Under the pieces are notes generated by a model. It did no database searches and had not been told where the DNA came from. It was given only the letters and a program-made list of their open reading frames with translations. This document shows, piece by piece, positions 26,961 to 35,922 of a stretch of 64,000 bases of DNA. The DNA comes from Acidobacteriota bacterium (GTDB taxonomy: Bacteria > Acidobacteriota > Terriglobia > Acidiferrales > UBA7541). Position 1 is the first letter of the stretch. The number at the start of each line of letters is the position of its first letter. A program made the translations under genes and the position numbers. Where the stretch lies: contig JABCYZ010000001.1 in NCBI GenBank assembly GCA_013289955.1, forward strand, positions 434,001 to 498,000, in the 5' to 3' direction.

Positions 26961-28967
26961 ATGCTGAAGACCACTCGTTATGGCCAGACCAGAATCGGCC
27001 TGCTTCTCTGTCTAATCGGTCTTCTCTGCTTTTCGGCACCAAAAATTCGCGCGCAGCAGCCTGATCAGGCGCCTCCCGCGGACCAGCCCGCTTTGTCGAA
27101 TCAAGCGGATGCAGCCGATCAGCCCGCCGCAAATGACGCGAATGATCCGCCCAGTCGTGTCGCCCGCATAAGCTTTTTTGATGGCTCGGTTTCCATCCAG
27201 CCCGGCGGCTCAGGCGATTGGGGCAGCGCCGTTCGCAATCGCCCCATGACCATCGGCGACAAGCTCTGGACCGACAAGGACTCTCGCGCTGAACTGCAGA
27301 CCGGTGTCGTTTCGATCCATCTCGGCAGCATGACCGCACTCTCTTTCCTCAATCTCGATCAGACCATCACGCAGATGCGGCTCGCCGAAGGTTCCATTAA
27401 TTTCCGCGTCAAGGAAATCCGCCAAGGCGACACCTACGAAGTGGATACTCCCAATTTGGTTTTTACAATCACACAGGCGGGCGCATTTCGCATCGATGTC
27501 AACGAAAACGGAGATAACACCGGCATTACCGTCATTCGCGGCGCGGGCACTGTAACCGCCAGCGGAAAGACATACGATCTCCAGCCTGGCCAGCGCGGTG
27601 TTTTCAATGGCACAGACAATGTTGAATCCACGATTGCGCCGCAAGCGCCTCCCGCGGACGGTCTCGATAAATGGGCGAATGATCGCGACCTCGGCGAACA
27701 GAATTCCGTTTCTCAGCGTTACGTTCCTGACGACATGCCCGGTACGCAGGACCTCGATAACAATGGCACCTGGAGTCAGGACGGCGACAACGGTCCTATC
27801 TGGTATCCGGCAGAGGTCTCGCCCGATTGGGCTCCATACAGCAACGGCTATTGGAGCTACGTTGGCCCCTGGGGCTGGACTTGGGTTGATTATGCGCCTT
27901 GGGGCTTTGCGCCATTTCACTATGGCCGTTGGGGATTCATTGGCGGCAGGTGGGGTTGGTATCCTGGGCCGAGAATTGGCGTGTCAATCTATGGTCCGGC
28001 GTTCGTCGGTTTCCTCGGCGGAGGCTTCGGCTTCGGATTTGGTGCTGGTTTCGGCGTCGGCTGGTTCCCGCTGGGTTTTGGCGAACCATTCCACCCCTGG
28101 TATCACGGGGGCTTTGGATACGTTAATAGAATCAACGTTCGCAATACGGTGATCCGCAACGCCGGCGTCATCCGTTCTGGCGGCAGTTTTAATTATGCTT
28201 ACGCACACAACACGCGCGCGGTGACGGCTGCTTCGCGCAGCGCGTTCACCGGTGGTCAGGCTATCAATCGTGGCGCGGCCCATATCAACGAAGCTTCTCT
28301 GCGCGGCGCGCAGGTGACCAGCAACGCGGGAGTTTCTCCCACAAGACAGAGCGCCTTGGGCGCGGCCGGCGCCAGAGGCAATGTCAGCCGTCCACCAAGT
28401 TCAGTCGAGAACCGCGCCGTCATGGCGCGTACGACGCCTGGCTCCGGTGCTTCGAACAGTCCCGTGCACACGATGAACGCCAACGGATTGAGCGCCGGCC
28501 GAGCAAACTACGGCGGAACGACCTCGCGGCAAAACGGGGCTTCGGGGAGCCATCCTCCATCTGCTGGCGCCAACAACGCACGCTCTTGGAGCGCGCAAGG
28601 CAATACGACGGATCATGGCCGGGCCCCGAACGGCTTTGGCAGCTCCAACGGCTCTTCGAACAACACTATGTCCGCGCGCGGGAATAATCGTCCACCGTGG
28701 GCTGGTGCAGGCGCTTCGGCTGCTGGGGGCAGCAGTGCCGCCGGTAGTCGCTCTTACACGCCACAGGGAAACGCGGCGGCCAGCAATCGCAGTTATACGC
28801 CGCAAACTCGCACAAACACTGCGCCCAGCCGCACTTACTCGGCTCCGAGCCGCAGTTATGGCGGCGGCTCTGCGCCTCACGCCAGCAGCGGCGGAGCAGC
28901 TCCCCATGGCGGCGGTGGTAGCGCCCCCCATGGCGGTGGTGGCGGCGCTTCTCACGGGCATCGTTAA
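26961..28967 (+). CDS. secreted FecR-domain/DUF6600 protein with low-complexity tail
   Basis: The 668-residue product has a signal peptide (ends near IRAQQ) and an acidic, Gln/Ala/Pro-rich linker. A FecR-like beta domain at about residues 65-225 holds VARISFFDGSVSIQPGG and FTITQAGAFRIDVNENG. A DUF6600 segment (about 280-325) is full of Trp, Tyr, Gly and Pro (VGPWGWTWVDYAPWGFAPFHYGRWGF), followed by Gly/Phe repeats. The rest to the C-terminus is low-complexity, rich in Ser, Asn, Gly and Ala, and ends in His/Gly repeats. AAGGTGA precedes the ATG. Proteins like this are common in Acidobacteriota and lack the TonB-receptor and sigma genes expected for a FecR regulator, so the domain here is probably a structural or binding module. 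Confidence 0.85.
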   Translation: MLKTTRYGQTRIGLLLCLIGLLCFSAPKIRAQQPDQAPPADQPALSNQADAADQPAANDANDPPSRVARISFFDGSVSIQPGGSGDWGSAVRNRPMTIGDKLWTDKDSRAELQTGVVSIHLGSMTALSFLNLDQTITQMRLAEGSINFRVKEIRQGDTYEVDTPNLVFTITQAGAFRIDVNENGDNTGITVIRGAGTVTASGKTYDLQPGQRGVFNGTDNVESTIAPQAPPADGLDKWANDRDLGEQNSVSQRYVPDDMPGTQDLDNNGTWSQDGDNGPIWYPAEVSPDWAPYSNGYWSYVGPWGWTWVDYAPWGFAPFHYGRWGFIGGRWGWYPGPRIGVSIYGPAFVGFLGGGFGFGFGAGFGVGWFPLGFGEPFHPWYHGGFGYVNRINVRNTVIRNAGVIRSGGSFNYAYAHNTRAVTAASRSAFTGGQAINRGAAHINEASLRGAQVTSNAGVSPTRQSALGAAGARGNVSRPPSSVENRAVMARTTPGSGASNSPVHTMNANGLSAGRANYGGTTSRQNGASGSHPPSAGANNARSWSAQGNTTDHGRAPNGFGSSNGSSNNTMSARGNNRPPWAGAGASAAGGSSAAGSRSYTPQGNAAASNRSYTPQTRTNTAPSRTYSAPSRSYGGGSAPHASSGGAAPHGGGGSAPHGGGGGASHGHR

Positions 28968-28983
28968 ACTCAACGCACTAGAC

Positions 28984-29026
28984 AAAGGCCCGCCTCGTTC
29001 CATCGAGACGGGCCTTTTGCTTTTTT
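28984..29026 (+). terminator. rho-independent terminator after the FecR/DUF6600 gene
   Basis: The arm AAAGGCCCGCCTCG at 28984-28997 pairs with CGAGACGGGCCTTT at 29004-29017 (one internal mismatch) around a six-base loop, followed by a T-rich run to 29026. It starts 17 bases after the stop codon. Confidence 0.88.
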
Positions 29027-29226
29027 AATGCTTCGATCCCCAGCCAATCCAGGGGGCCGCTCCACAACTCAGATACCGGAACAATGGGGCTCGATCCGGG
29101 CATTTCGCCCGGAGATGTTACTGTTCAAGCTAGGAAATGGGCCCGCATCCATGGAGACCAGCACTCTAGTTTTCTTTGCGGTGTGAAATTCGCAGGGCAT
29201 CTCGCGTAAGATTCTCTCTCCCGAGC

Positions 29227-30027
29227 ATGGCAAACAGATCTTCATGTCCGCCTGAGCCAAATCGAGCGTTGCCGGTGCCACCGTCTATCTCGTTCTTCGT
29301 TGTTCCCGGCCTGCCGGAGATTCAGAAGGGCCATAACCTTGCCGAACTTACAGCCCTTGCTGCCCGTCGCGCGAAAATTGCTTTCGAGGATGGCGACATT
29401 CTCGTGGTGGCTCAAAAAATCATCTCCAAAGCGGAAGGGAGCACCGTCCGGTTGTCCACGATCAGCCCCTCGTCACGAGCTATCGCATTGGCAAAAAAAC
29501 TTTCCAATGATTCGCGCTTCATCGAGACTGTGCTGCGCGAATCGCGCCGCGTTGTACGTTCCAACCGCGTCCTCATCGTCGAAACGCATCACGGTTTCGT
29601 GTGCGCGAATGCGGGCGTCGACCATTCGAATGTCCGCGGCCGCGATTTTGTGACGCTCCTGCCAAGAAATCCCGACCGTTCTGCCCGCCGCCTAGCCGCT
29701 GCTCTTCAGAAGCAAACGGGCAAGCGCGTCGCCGTCGTTATCAGCGACACGTTTGGCCGCCCCTGGCGATTGGGTCTCATCAACGTGGCCATAGGCGCGT
29801 ATGGCGTCCCCGCTTTGGTGGATCTCCGCGGCACACGCGATCGCCATCTGAAACTTCTCCGCGCCACTGTCCTGGCCGTCGCCGACGAACTCGCCGCTGC
29901 CGCCGGCCTCCTCATGGACAAATCAGCCGGCAATCCCATCGTCGTCATTCGAGGTTACCGCCATCGATTTGTGCATGACCCGGCTGCGCGCATCATCCGC
30001 CCCGCAAACGAAGACCTCTTTCGTTAG
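29227..30027 (+). CDS. cofE: coenzyme F420-0:L-glutamate ligase
   Basis: CofE adds glutamate residues to F420-0 through gamma links, using GTP. The 266-residue protein has the family hallmarks in order: VPGLPEIQKGHNL near the start, GDILVVAQKIISKAEG (metal and nucleotide site), NRVLIVETHHGFVCANAGVDHSN in the middle, and VVISDTFGRPWRLGLINVAIGA. The start at 29227 is preferred because the longer reading to 29176 adds an Arg-rich stretch not seen in the family. The length fits a stand-alone archaeal-type CofE without the extra C-terminal FMN-binding domain of mycobacterial FbiB. cofD follows 90 bases later on the same strand. Confidence 0.93.
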   Translation: MANRSSCPPEPNRALPVPPSISFFVVPGLPEIQKGHNLAELTALAARRAKIAFEDGDILVVAQKIISKAEGSTVRLSTISPSSRAIALAKKLSNDSRFIETVLRESRRVVRSNRVLIVETHHGFVCANAGVDHSNVRGRDFVTLLPRNPDRSARRLAAALQKQTGKRVAVVISDTFGRPWRLGLINVAIGAYGVPALVDLRGTRDRHLKLLRATVLAVADELAAAAGLLMDKSAGNPIVVIRGYRHRFVHDPAARIIRPANEDLFR

Positions 30028-30118
30028 CGTACCGGCCCTGCGTCCAGTTTAGTTTCTTGCTCACGCCCGGGGTTTTCCGCTTGCGCGAATCTTCACCTCC
30101 CAGCATCCTTGATGCGCC

Positions 30119-31057
30119 ATGACTCCCGCAAGAAAACTCACGGTCACTGCTTTAGCCGGTGGCATCGGCGCATCGAAACTGCTTCTAGGCCTTTATGGCG
30201 CGATGGATCCACATGCCCTGACCGTGATTGTCAACACCGGCGACGACATCGTCCTCCACGGTCTGAAAATCTCTCCCGATCTCGACATCGTCACATACAC
30301 GCTCGCTGGCGTCGTCAATCCCGCGACGGGCTGGGGCATGCGTGGAGAAACTTTTCATTTTCTGAAAAGGCTCGGCATCTACGGGCGGGAAATTTGGTTC
30401 AATCTTGGCGACCGCGATCTTGCCACGCACATTCACCGCACCGATTTGCTCGCGCACGGGAAAACACTATCGCAGGCCGCCGAATCCATCCGCCACGCGC
30501 TCGGCGTGAAGTCGCGCATTCTGCCCATGTCTGATCAGCCCATTCCCACCATCATGGAAACACGCGACGGCAACATGCACTTTCAGGAATATCTCATCAA
30601 GCATCGCACCGAGCCGGGGATCCGGGGCATCCACTTCTCAGGGATAAAACAGGCGCACGCCGCTCCCGGCGTTCTCGAGGCAATCTGCGACGCCGATCGC
30701 GTGATCATCTGTCCCAGCAATCCGCTAATCAGCATCGGCCCGATTCTCGCCGTTCCCCGCGTCCGCGAACAGCTCCGCGCGCGCAAAGAAAGCGTTATCG
30801 CGGTCTGTCCCATCGTCGGTGGAAAATCCCTAAAGGGTCCCAGCGACAAAATGCTCATCCAACTTGGCTGCGGCTCGTCCGCCTCCGCGGTGGCCAAACT
30901 CTACGCCGATTTCACCGGCACCTTTGTTATCGACCGTCGCGACTCGTCCCAAGAACCCGCCATACGCGCTCTCGGCATGAAAGTCGCCATCCTCCCGACG
31001 GTCATGAAAACGTACGCAGATAAACGCAGACTCGCCCGCGCCCTCCTTGCCCTCTAG
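30119..31057 (+). CDS. cofD: 2-phospho-L-lactate transferase (F420 biosynthesis)
   Basis: CofD joins the lactyl (or enolpyruvyl) phosphate side chain to the deazaflavin Fo. The 312-residue protein has the family's GGIGASKLLLGL opening at residues 14-25, VNTGDDIVLHGLKISPDLDIVTYTLAG for metal and Fo binding, IWFNLGDRDLATHIHRT and the SNPLISIGPILAVPRVREQL segment. With cofE it gives two of the core steps. The Fo synthase (CofG/CofH) and the guanylyltransferase (CofC) are not in the window. Presence of both genes shows that the strain can probably finish F420. Confidence 0.93.
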   Translation: MTPARKLTVTALAGGIGASKLLLGLYGAMDPHALTVIVNTGDDIVLHGLKISPDLDIVTYTLAGVVNPATGWGMRGETFHFLKRLGIYGREIWFNLGDRDLATHIHRTDLLAHGKTLSQAAESIRHALGVKSRILPMSDQPIPTIMETRDGNMHFQEYLIKHRTEPGIRGIHFSGIKQAHAAPGVLEAICDADRVIICPSNPLISIGPILAVPRVREQLRARKESVIAVCPIVGGKSLKGPSDKMLIQLGCGSSASAVAKLYADFTGTFVIDRRDSSQEPAIRALGMKVAILPTVMKTYADKRRLARALLAL

Positions 31058-31096
31058 AAAATAGCCTTAAATGACGCAAAAAGGAGAACCGGAGAA

Positions 31097-32263
31097 GTGA
31101 GAAGGATGCCCAGATCCAACCAAGCTGCACATTTCTTCCTTGGCGTCTTGCTGCTGAGTGTCCCGCTGAGCGCGTGGGCCGGGGAAAGGATTCATCCGCC
31201 GCTGCACTCGAGTGGGCACGACATTCTGGACTCGGCCGGGCACGTGGTCCGTCTCACATCGGTCAACTGGTACGGCTTCGACCAAAGGGAATTTGTAGCT
31301 GGGGGACTGGACCACGCGCCGCTTGCCACGATCATCGCGCAAATCCAGGCAATCGGCGTCAATTCGGTGCGGCTCCCGTGGGCCAATGAAACGCTTGAGC
31401 GCGACCCTCCCGTCCCGGATTACGCCGTAAAAGTGAATCCGCAATTTCTCGGCAAACATGCGATGGAAGTCATGGACGCCGTCATTGCCGCTCTGGCCCG
31501 CGCTCACATCATGATTATTCTCGATAATCACGTGAGCCGCGCGGACTGGTGCTGCAAGGACGACGACGGCAATGGCCTCTGGTATAACGCGGAGTATCCT
31601 GAAGAGAAATGGCTCACCGACTGGCAGACCCTCGTTCGCCGCTATAAGCATCAAAAATGGGTGGTTGGCGCCGACCTCCGCAACGAATTGCGAAGCGGGG
31701 CGCAGTGGGGCGGGGAAGATCCGCATCTGGATTGGCACGCAGCCGCGGCGCGCGGCGGCAATGCCGTGCTGGCTGCGAATCCGGAATTGCTGGTGATGGT
31801 GGAAGGCCCGGAGTATTCGACGGACTTCACGGCGTTCGGGAGGTTGTCGCTCACGCTGAAAATCCCGAATCGCGTCGTCTATTCGCCGCATGCCTACGCC
31901 ATCGGAGGCCGCACCTTTGCGAGCTACGACGAGTTGAAACAAGCCTACGATGCGCGGGCAGGATACTTGCTGCATACAGAACCGGCCGTGCCGCTATGGG
32001 TTGGAGAATTCGGAGAATGCCAGAAGCTCGAGTGTGGGGAGCGCGCGCAATGGTTCCGCTGGTTTGTGCAATACCTCAACGAGAATCGCTTGAGCTGGAG
32101 CTACTGGCCTCTCAACGGAACGCAATCAAGCGGCGTCACCCGAAAATATGATGAGCTGGAAACATTCGGCCTGCTGACACCGGACTACCAGCATATCGCC
32201 GCCCGAGAAATGGTGCGCCTCTTGCAAACCATCGAAAGTCCGCCAGAACCGCGCCATCCCTGA
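31097..32263 (+). CDS. secreted glycoside hydrolase family 5 (cellulase-fold) enzyme
   Basis: The 388-residue product has a signal peptide (cut near AWAGE). The TIM-barrel catalytic domain carries the acid/base Glu197 in GADLRNEL (the family's NE motif) and the nucleophile Glu304 in WVGEFGEC. The HDILDSAGHVVRLTSVNWYGFD beginning and the SPHAYA and LSWSYWPLNG segments match bacterial GH5 cellulases and related endoglycosidases. Four or more Cys residues may form disulfides in the periplasm. The GTG start has AAGGAG ten bases upstream; an ATG three codons later is possible. Substrate may be cellulose, mannan or another beta-glycan. Confidence 0.9.
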   Translation: MRRMPRSNQAAHFFLGVLLLSVPLSAWAGERIHPPLHSSGHDILDSAGHVVRLTSVNWYGFDQREFVAGGLDHAPLATIIAQIQAIGVNSVRLPWANETLERDPPVPDYAVKVNPQFLGKHAMEVMDAVIAALARAHIMIILDNHVSRADWCCKDDDGNGLWYNAEYPEEKWLTDWQTLVRRYKHQKWVVGADLRNELRSGAQWGGEDPHLDWHAAAARGGNAVLAANPELLVMVEGPEYSTDFTAFGRLSLTLKIPNRVVYSPHAYAIGGRTFASYDELKQAYDARAGYLLHTEPAVPLWVGEFGECQKLECGERAQWFRWFVQYLNENRLSWSYWPLNGTQSSGVTRKYDELETFGLLTPDYQHIAAREMVRLLQTIESPPEPRHP

Positions 32264-32331
32264 ACTCTCACACAGTCCTCGTGCGACTTTCGCAACACGC
32301 CCCGCAGTATGGTATCTTCGAAAACTCGGAC

Positions 32332-32835
32332 ATGACATCCATTCCTTTCACTGCGACAGACTTCCGCCACGCGCTCAGCCAATTTTCGACAGGCGTCGCC
32401 GTCATCACCGCTCCGCGCGGTCCTCTGGCCGCCTACGGGATGACCGCTAACTCCTTCACTTCCGTCTCTCTCGATCCTTTCTTAACTCTCGTGTGCGTGG
32501 ACCAACGCAGCCATCTTCTGCCCCTTCTGAAACAGGGCAAGTATTTCGGCGTCAATGTGTTGAAGGCAGGCCAGCAGCAAATTTCCGTATATTTTGCGCA
32601 ATCTGAACAGACTAGTGAGGCGGAGGCGAAACTCGGTATTCGCTATCGCTGGACACAGGCGGGCATCCCGCTCCTGGAAGACACCATCGCCCAGATCGTC
32701 TGCAGAGTCGTGGCTTCCTACATCGCCGGCGACCACACTATTTTTCTAGGTGAAGTCCAGAGCGCCGATTTGTTTCCTGGTGAGCCGTTAGTCTTTTTTC
32801 GCAGCCACTACCGCGAGCTAGCCCCGCGTCCCTGA
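32332..32835 (+). CDS. flavin reductase family protein (FMN-binding split barrel)
   Basis: The 167-residue protein has the classic opening FRHALSQFSTGVAVITAPRG, then AYGMTANSFTSVSLDPFLTLVCVDQRS for FMN binding, YFGVNVLKAGQQQISVYFA and the closing GDHTIFLGEV segment. These proteins reduce free FMN or FAD with NAD(P)H and usually feed a two-component monooxygenase, though some act as oxidoreductases themselves. No oxygenase component is adjacent, so its partner is unknown. The preferred start lacks a strong ribosome site; a reading 17 codons longer exists and looks non-conserved. Confidence 0.87.
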   Translation: MTSIPFTATDFRHALSQFSTGVAVITAPRGPLAAYGMTANSFTSVSLDPFLTLVCVDQRSHLLPLLKQGKYFGVNVLKAGQQQISVYFAQSEQTSEAEAKLGIRYRWTQAGIPLLEDTIAQIVCRVVASYIAGDHTIFLGEVQSADLFPGEPLVFFRSHYRELAPRP

Positions 32836-32927
32836 GGAAGGCTGACAGCTGGCAATCGGAAGTCGAAGACCAATAACAGGAAAAAAAAACTCGGCGATGT
32901 CGTGGCGAGCCGGCACGGTGGGGTAGC

Positions 32928-33689
32928 TCAATGCCCACCGAGCGAATCCCGCTTGACGCCATACGCCGCACCCCAGCGATCGGTCATTTGGCCGCGAATT
33001 TCCCAGAGCTCGGGGAAAAATTTGTGGCGCATGCCGTCCTCCAGAATCTCGACGGGCCGGCCTTTCAGCGACTTCGATCCAAAACCGATCGTGCGGTAAA
33101 TCAGCTGCATGTGTTCGTAGCGGAATTTCTGAAACAGCTCGTCGAATTCGGCCAGTTCTTCGGCGACCATGTAGGCGTCGCCGTGGTTGTACTGGGAATC
33201 GTAGATCTTTTCGATCGTAAGGCCATGCTTGTCCAGGTAATTCTCCTTGAAGGAATTCCAGATCGGCTGGTACATCTTCAGGAGCACGCGAAAGCCGGGC
33301 GATTCCTGGCCGCTTCCATTGCCGAGCTTCTTGCGAATCTCCTGATAGTCCTTTGGTGACATGGTTTCAAGCAGCGCCAGTTGTTGAATCATCAGTCTCT
33401 GTGCGGTGTGCACGCGCCTGAACAGTGTGATTACGCGGTTGGTGTTCTCCTGCTGCAAATATTCGTCGATATCCAGCAGCGTATACGCCATGAGCTTCAT
33501 CCAGAGTTCTTCGATCTGGTGGACGATCTGGAATTGCATTTCGTCGGCGTTGCAGAGCTTGTCGTAGTCGAGTTGGCAGGAGAGCAGCGTTTTTGTGCTC
33601 AGGTACATTTCGTAGTCAAACGTACCGTCGCCGCCCATAATCGCGTAAAACTGTTCCCGATTCACGCACACCTCCTGAAACTCGGCCAC
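32928..33689 (-). CDS. tryptophan 2,3-dioxygenase family protein, divergent
   Basis: The 253-residue helical protein keeps most of the tryptophan 2,3-dioxygenase frame. His57 in FQIVHQIEELWMKLM is at the distal heme-pocket position, Arg135 in SGQESPGFR at the place of the substrate-carboxylate Arg, and His194 in YEHMQLIYRTIG is the likely proximal heme ligand. However, the normal glycine/threonine loop that holds the substrate (GTGGSSG-like) is replaced by SKSLKGRPVEIL (206-217). It may thus oxidise another indole compound. Other kynurenine-pathway genes are absent from the window. The C-terminal LGGH is short compared with classical enzymes. Confidence 0.8.
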   Translation of the reverse strand: MAEFQEVCVNREQFYAIMGGDGTFDYEMYLSTKTLLSCQLDYDKLCNADEMQFQIVHQIEELWMKLMAYTLLDIDEYLQQENTNRVITLFRRVHTAQRLMIQQLALLETMSPKDYQEIRKKLGNGSGQESPGFRVLLKMYQPIWNSFKENYLDKHGLTIEKIYDSQYNHGDAYMVAEELAEFDELFQKFRYEHMQLIYRTIGFGSKSLKGRPVEILEDGMRHKFFPELWEIRGQMTDRWGAAYGVKRDSLGGH

Positions 33690-33752
33690 GGGCTCAACAG
33701 CAGAAACGCGGGCCCCGCTCGCAATCCATGGTCATGTCGGATAAGCAAGATC

Positions 33753-34745
33753 TCAGTGCCTGTCCACGTTGGCCGAGCCCGTCCAGCTATAACCGCGCTG
33801 CGAGCGCAACAGCTTATCCTTGAATCCAGAAGCCAGCCACGGGCGCACTTCTTCTTCCTTCAAGTAATACGCAACCGGCGTCACCAGCTGATCGAAAACA
33901 TTGGCGTGAACTTCATCGAAGGGATAGCTGTGCATCGCGGCAAAATAATCTCCGTAAGGCAAATGCTTCGGCCCTTTTCCGTCTGCGCCGGGGCGATAAA
34001 ATAGTTTGATCACCGCCCATAGGAACACCGACGGGACGAGGCACAACACCCGCAACAATCCGGCCGGAAGCTTCGAAGTCACCGCCGTTCGAATCGGATT
34101 GATGAACCGCGGAATCCACTCGTTGCCCTCGTAGCCATACACCCAAAAAAGTACGCGGCCGCCGTTCCGTACGCGCGAAGCCAGACTTCTGAACCCGGCC
34201 GCCGGATCCGGCAGGTGGTGCAAAACTCCCACAGAAAACGCCATATCAAAAATCGGTTTCACCGGGGGATGAAGCAGATCTCCAATCACCACGTGAGCGT
34301 TCGGCAAATCGCGCGTGTGCGCAAACGCGACAAACGCGCTTTCACCCAAATCCAGCGACACGACCGCTTTGGCTCCATGCCCGGCCACGATCGCCGTATG
34401 CCGTCCTTTGCCGCATCCGCCCTCGAAGACGGTTTGTCCCTGGAAGTCATCGCCCGTTACCGGCGCAATCCAATCAAAGAACTCCTGCTCGTAGTACCCT
34501 CGTAAATCGCTCCAGCGCGTCCACTCCTCCGCAAAGCGCGCAGCCGTCTCGATCTTTACATTTTCCACGCCAGCGGACATAAGAATCGGCACGCCGTCGC
34601 GTACGGAAAACTCCGCATGGCATCCCGCACACACCAGAATTCCCGCCATGACGTGCTCTTTTTCCTGGCGAGCGGCTTCTAGGCGAAGCCCGAGTTCGCC
34701 GCCGCAGCTCGGGCAGGCAAGGTAATTTAGCGCTTCTAGTCGCAT
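33753..34745 (-). CDS. SAM-dependent methyltransferase with N-terminal zinc ribbon
   Basis: The 330-residue protein starts with a Trm112-like zinc ribbon: paired cysteines in YLACPSCGGELG and LVCAGCHAEFS. The methyltransferase domain follows, with the SAM-binding glycine motif FEGGCGKGRHT, an acidic SLDLG and the VGVLHHLPDP motif of the class I family (about residues 115-210). The C-terminal third has two hydrophobic stretches (LLRVLCLVPSVFLWAVIKLF) that may attach it to the membrane. It stands in a minus-strand group with a GT2 enzyme and a ChbG/HpnK deacetylase, so it may modify an envelope lipid or glycan. The start 13 codons in from the longest reading is preferred since it leads straight into the ribbon. 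Confidence 0.82.
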   Translation of the reverse strand: MRLEALNYLACPSCGGELGLRLEAARQEKEHVMAGILVCAGCHAEFSVRDGVPILMSAGVENVKIETAARFAEEWTRWSDLRGYYEQEFFDWIAPVTGDDFQGQTVFEGGCGKGRHTAIVAGHGAKAVVSLDLGESAFVAFAHTRDLPNAHVVIGDLLHPPVKPIFDMAFSVGVLHHLPDPAAGFRSLASRVRNGGRVLFWVYGYEGNEWIPRFINPIRTAVTSKLPAGLLRVLCLVPSVFLWAVIKLFYRPGADGKGPKHLPYGDYFAAMHSYPFDEVHANVFDQLVTPVAYYLKEEEVRPWLASGFKDKLLRSQRGYSWTGSANVDRH

Positions 34746-34878
34746 GTCGCCTGGAAACACAAAGGTAAGTAGGAACTCCCGCAAAATCCAGAAGGGAAGT
34801 AAGGCCGGTCAGCTTTTCGGATGGACACGTTGGAAAACACCGCGAAACAATCTGCCTTGGCGCGCCATCCTCGCCGGA

Positions 34879-35901
34879 CTACCAGCCGCCGGCTCCCGCA
34901 GTGCGCGGAGGCTCATCGCGCCCAGCCATGGCTTCCCGCCGGCTGCGAAACTCGCGCACGCTATAGACGGGCTTATTCTGCGACTCGTAGTAGGTGCGCG
35001 CCAGCATCTCGCCGATTAATCCGGTGGCGATAAATTGAATGCCCCCCATCACCAGAGCCATCCCCAGCAGCATCAACGGCCCGTGATTTGCCAGCAGTCC
35101 TTCATCTAGGATTGCTTTGCGAAGAAATATCCACAATCCAATACCCGCGCCGCCGCTCAGGCACGCCAATCCCAGCAGGCCAAAAAATTGCAGCGGCTTG
35201 GTCGAATAATCCAGCAGGAACTTCACGCTCATCAAGTCCAGCAGCACCCGAACCGTCCGCGAGATTCCGTAGTTCGACTCCCCATTTTTGCGCGCAATAT
35301 TCGAGATGGGCACTTCCGCTACCGACGCTCCCGCCCAGCTCGCGAGCGCGGGAATAAACCGGTGCAGTTCTCCGTACAAGTGAATCTCTGATAAGACTTC
35401 GCGGCGGTATGCTTTGAAAGTTGTTCCAAAATCGTGCAAATCGACGCCTGAAAGCTTCGCCATCATGCGGTTGGCAATCCGGCTCGGCAGCTGTCTGGTG
35501 AGCCAGTGATCGGTGCGCGAAACGCGCCATCCGCTGACCAGGTCGTAGCCTTCCTCAATCTTTTCCAGGAACCGCGGGATCTCGTCAGGGTCGTGCTGCA
35601 AATCTCCGTCCATCGAAATAATGATTTCACCGCGCGCAAAGTCAAAGCCGGCCTTCAAAGCCGGGGCCTGCCCGAAATTCCGGCGAAGCTGCACTACATT
35701 CACGCGCGGATCGTGTTCATAAATATCGGACAGCACCTTGAAAGTCTTGTCCTTGCTGCCGTCATCCACAAACACCAGCTCGTAGCGCTCGCCAATGGCA
35801 TCCATCACTTCCGTCAGCTTCACGTAGAGTGGTGGAATATTTTCCTGTTCGTTGTAAAACGGAACGACGATCGAGTAGCGGATAGGGGGATCGTTCTTCA
35901 T
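34879..35901 (-). CDS. membrane-bound family 2 glycosyltransferase (DPM1/GtrB type)
   Basis: The 340-residue enzyme has a GT-A domain with SIVVPFYNEQENI, ELVFVDDGSKDKT, the donor-binding SMDGDLQHDP, and GTTFKAYRREVL, followed by two membrane helices (around FFGLLGLACLSGGAGIGLWIFL and LMLLGMALVMGGIQFIATGLIGEM). This is the layout of polyprenyl-phosphate sugar transferases such as GtrB and ArnC, which load a sugar onto a lipid carrier for the envelope. The C-terminus is basic and faces the cytoplasm. It is read with the deacetylase upstream of it (21 bases apart) and the methyltransferase downstream, suggesting a lipid- or glycan-modification unit. Confidence 0.9.
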   Translation of the reverse strand: MKNDPPIRYSIVVPFYNEQENIPPLYVKLTEVMDAIGERYELVFVDDGSKDKTFKVLSDIYEHDPRVNVVQLRRNFGQAPALKAGFDFARGEIIISMDGDLQHDPDEIPRFLEKIEEGYDLVSGWRVSRTDHWLTRQLPSRIANRMMAKLSGVDLHDFGTTFKAYRREVLSEIHLYGELHRFIPALASWAGASVAEVPISNIARKNGESNYGISRTVRVLLDLMSVKFLLDYSTKPLQFFGLLGLACLSGGAGIGLWIFLRKAILDEGLLANHGPLMLLGMALVMGGIQFIATGLIGEMLARTYYESQNKPVYSVREFRSRREAMAGRDEPPRTAGAGGW

Positions 35902-35922
35902 GCTTGCTGTTCTGGACTTTCC

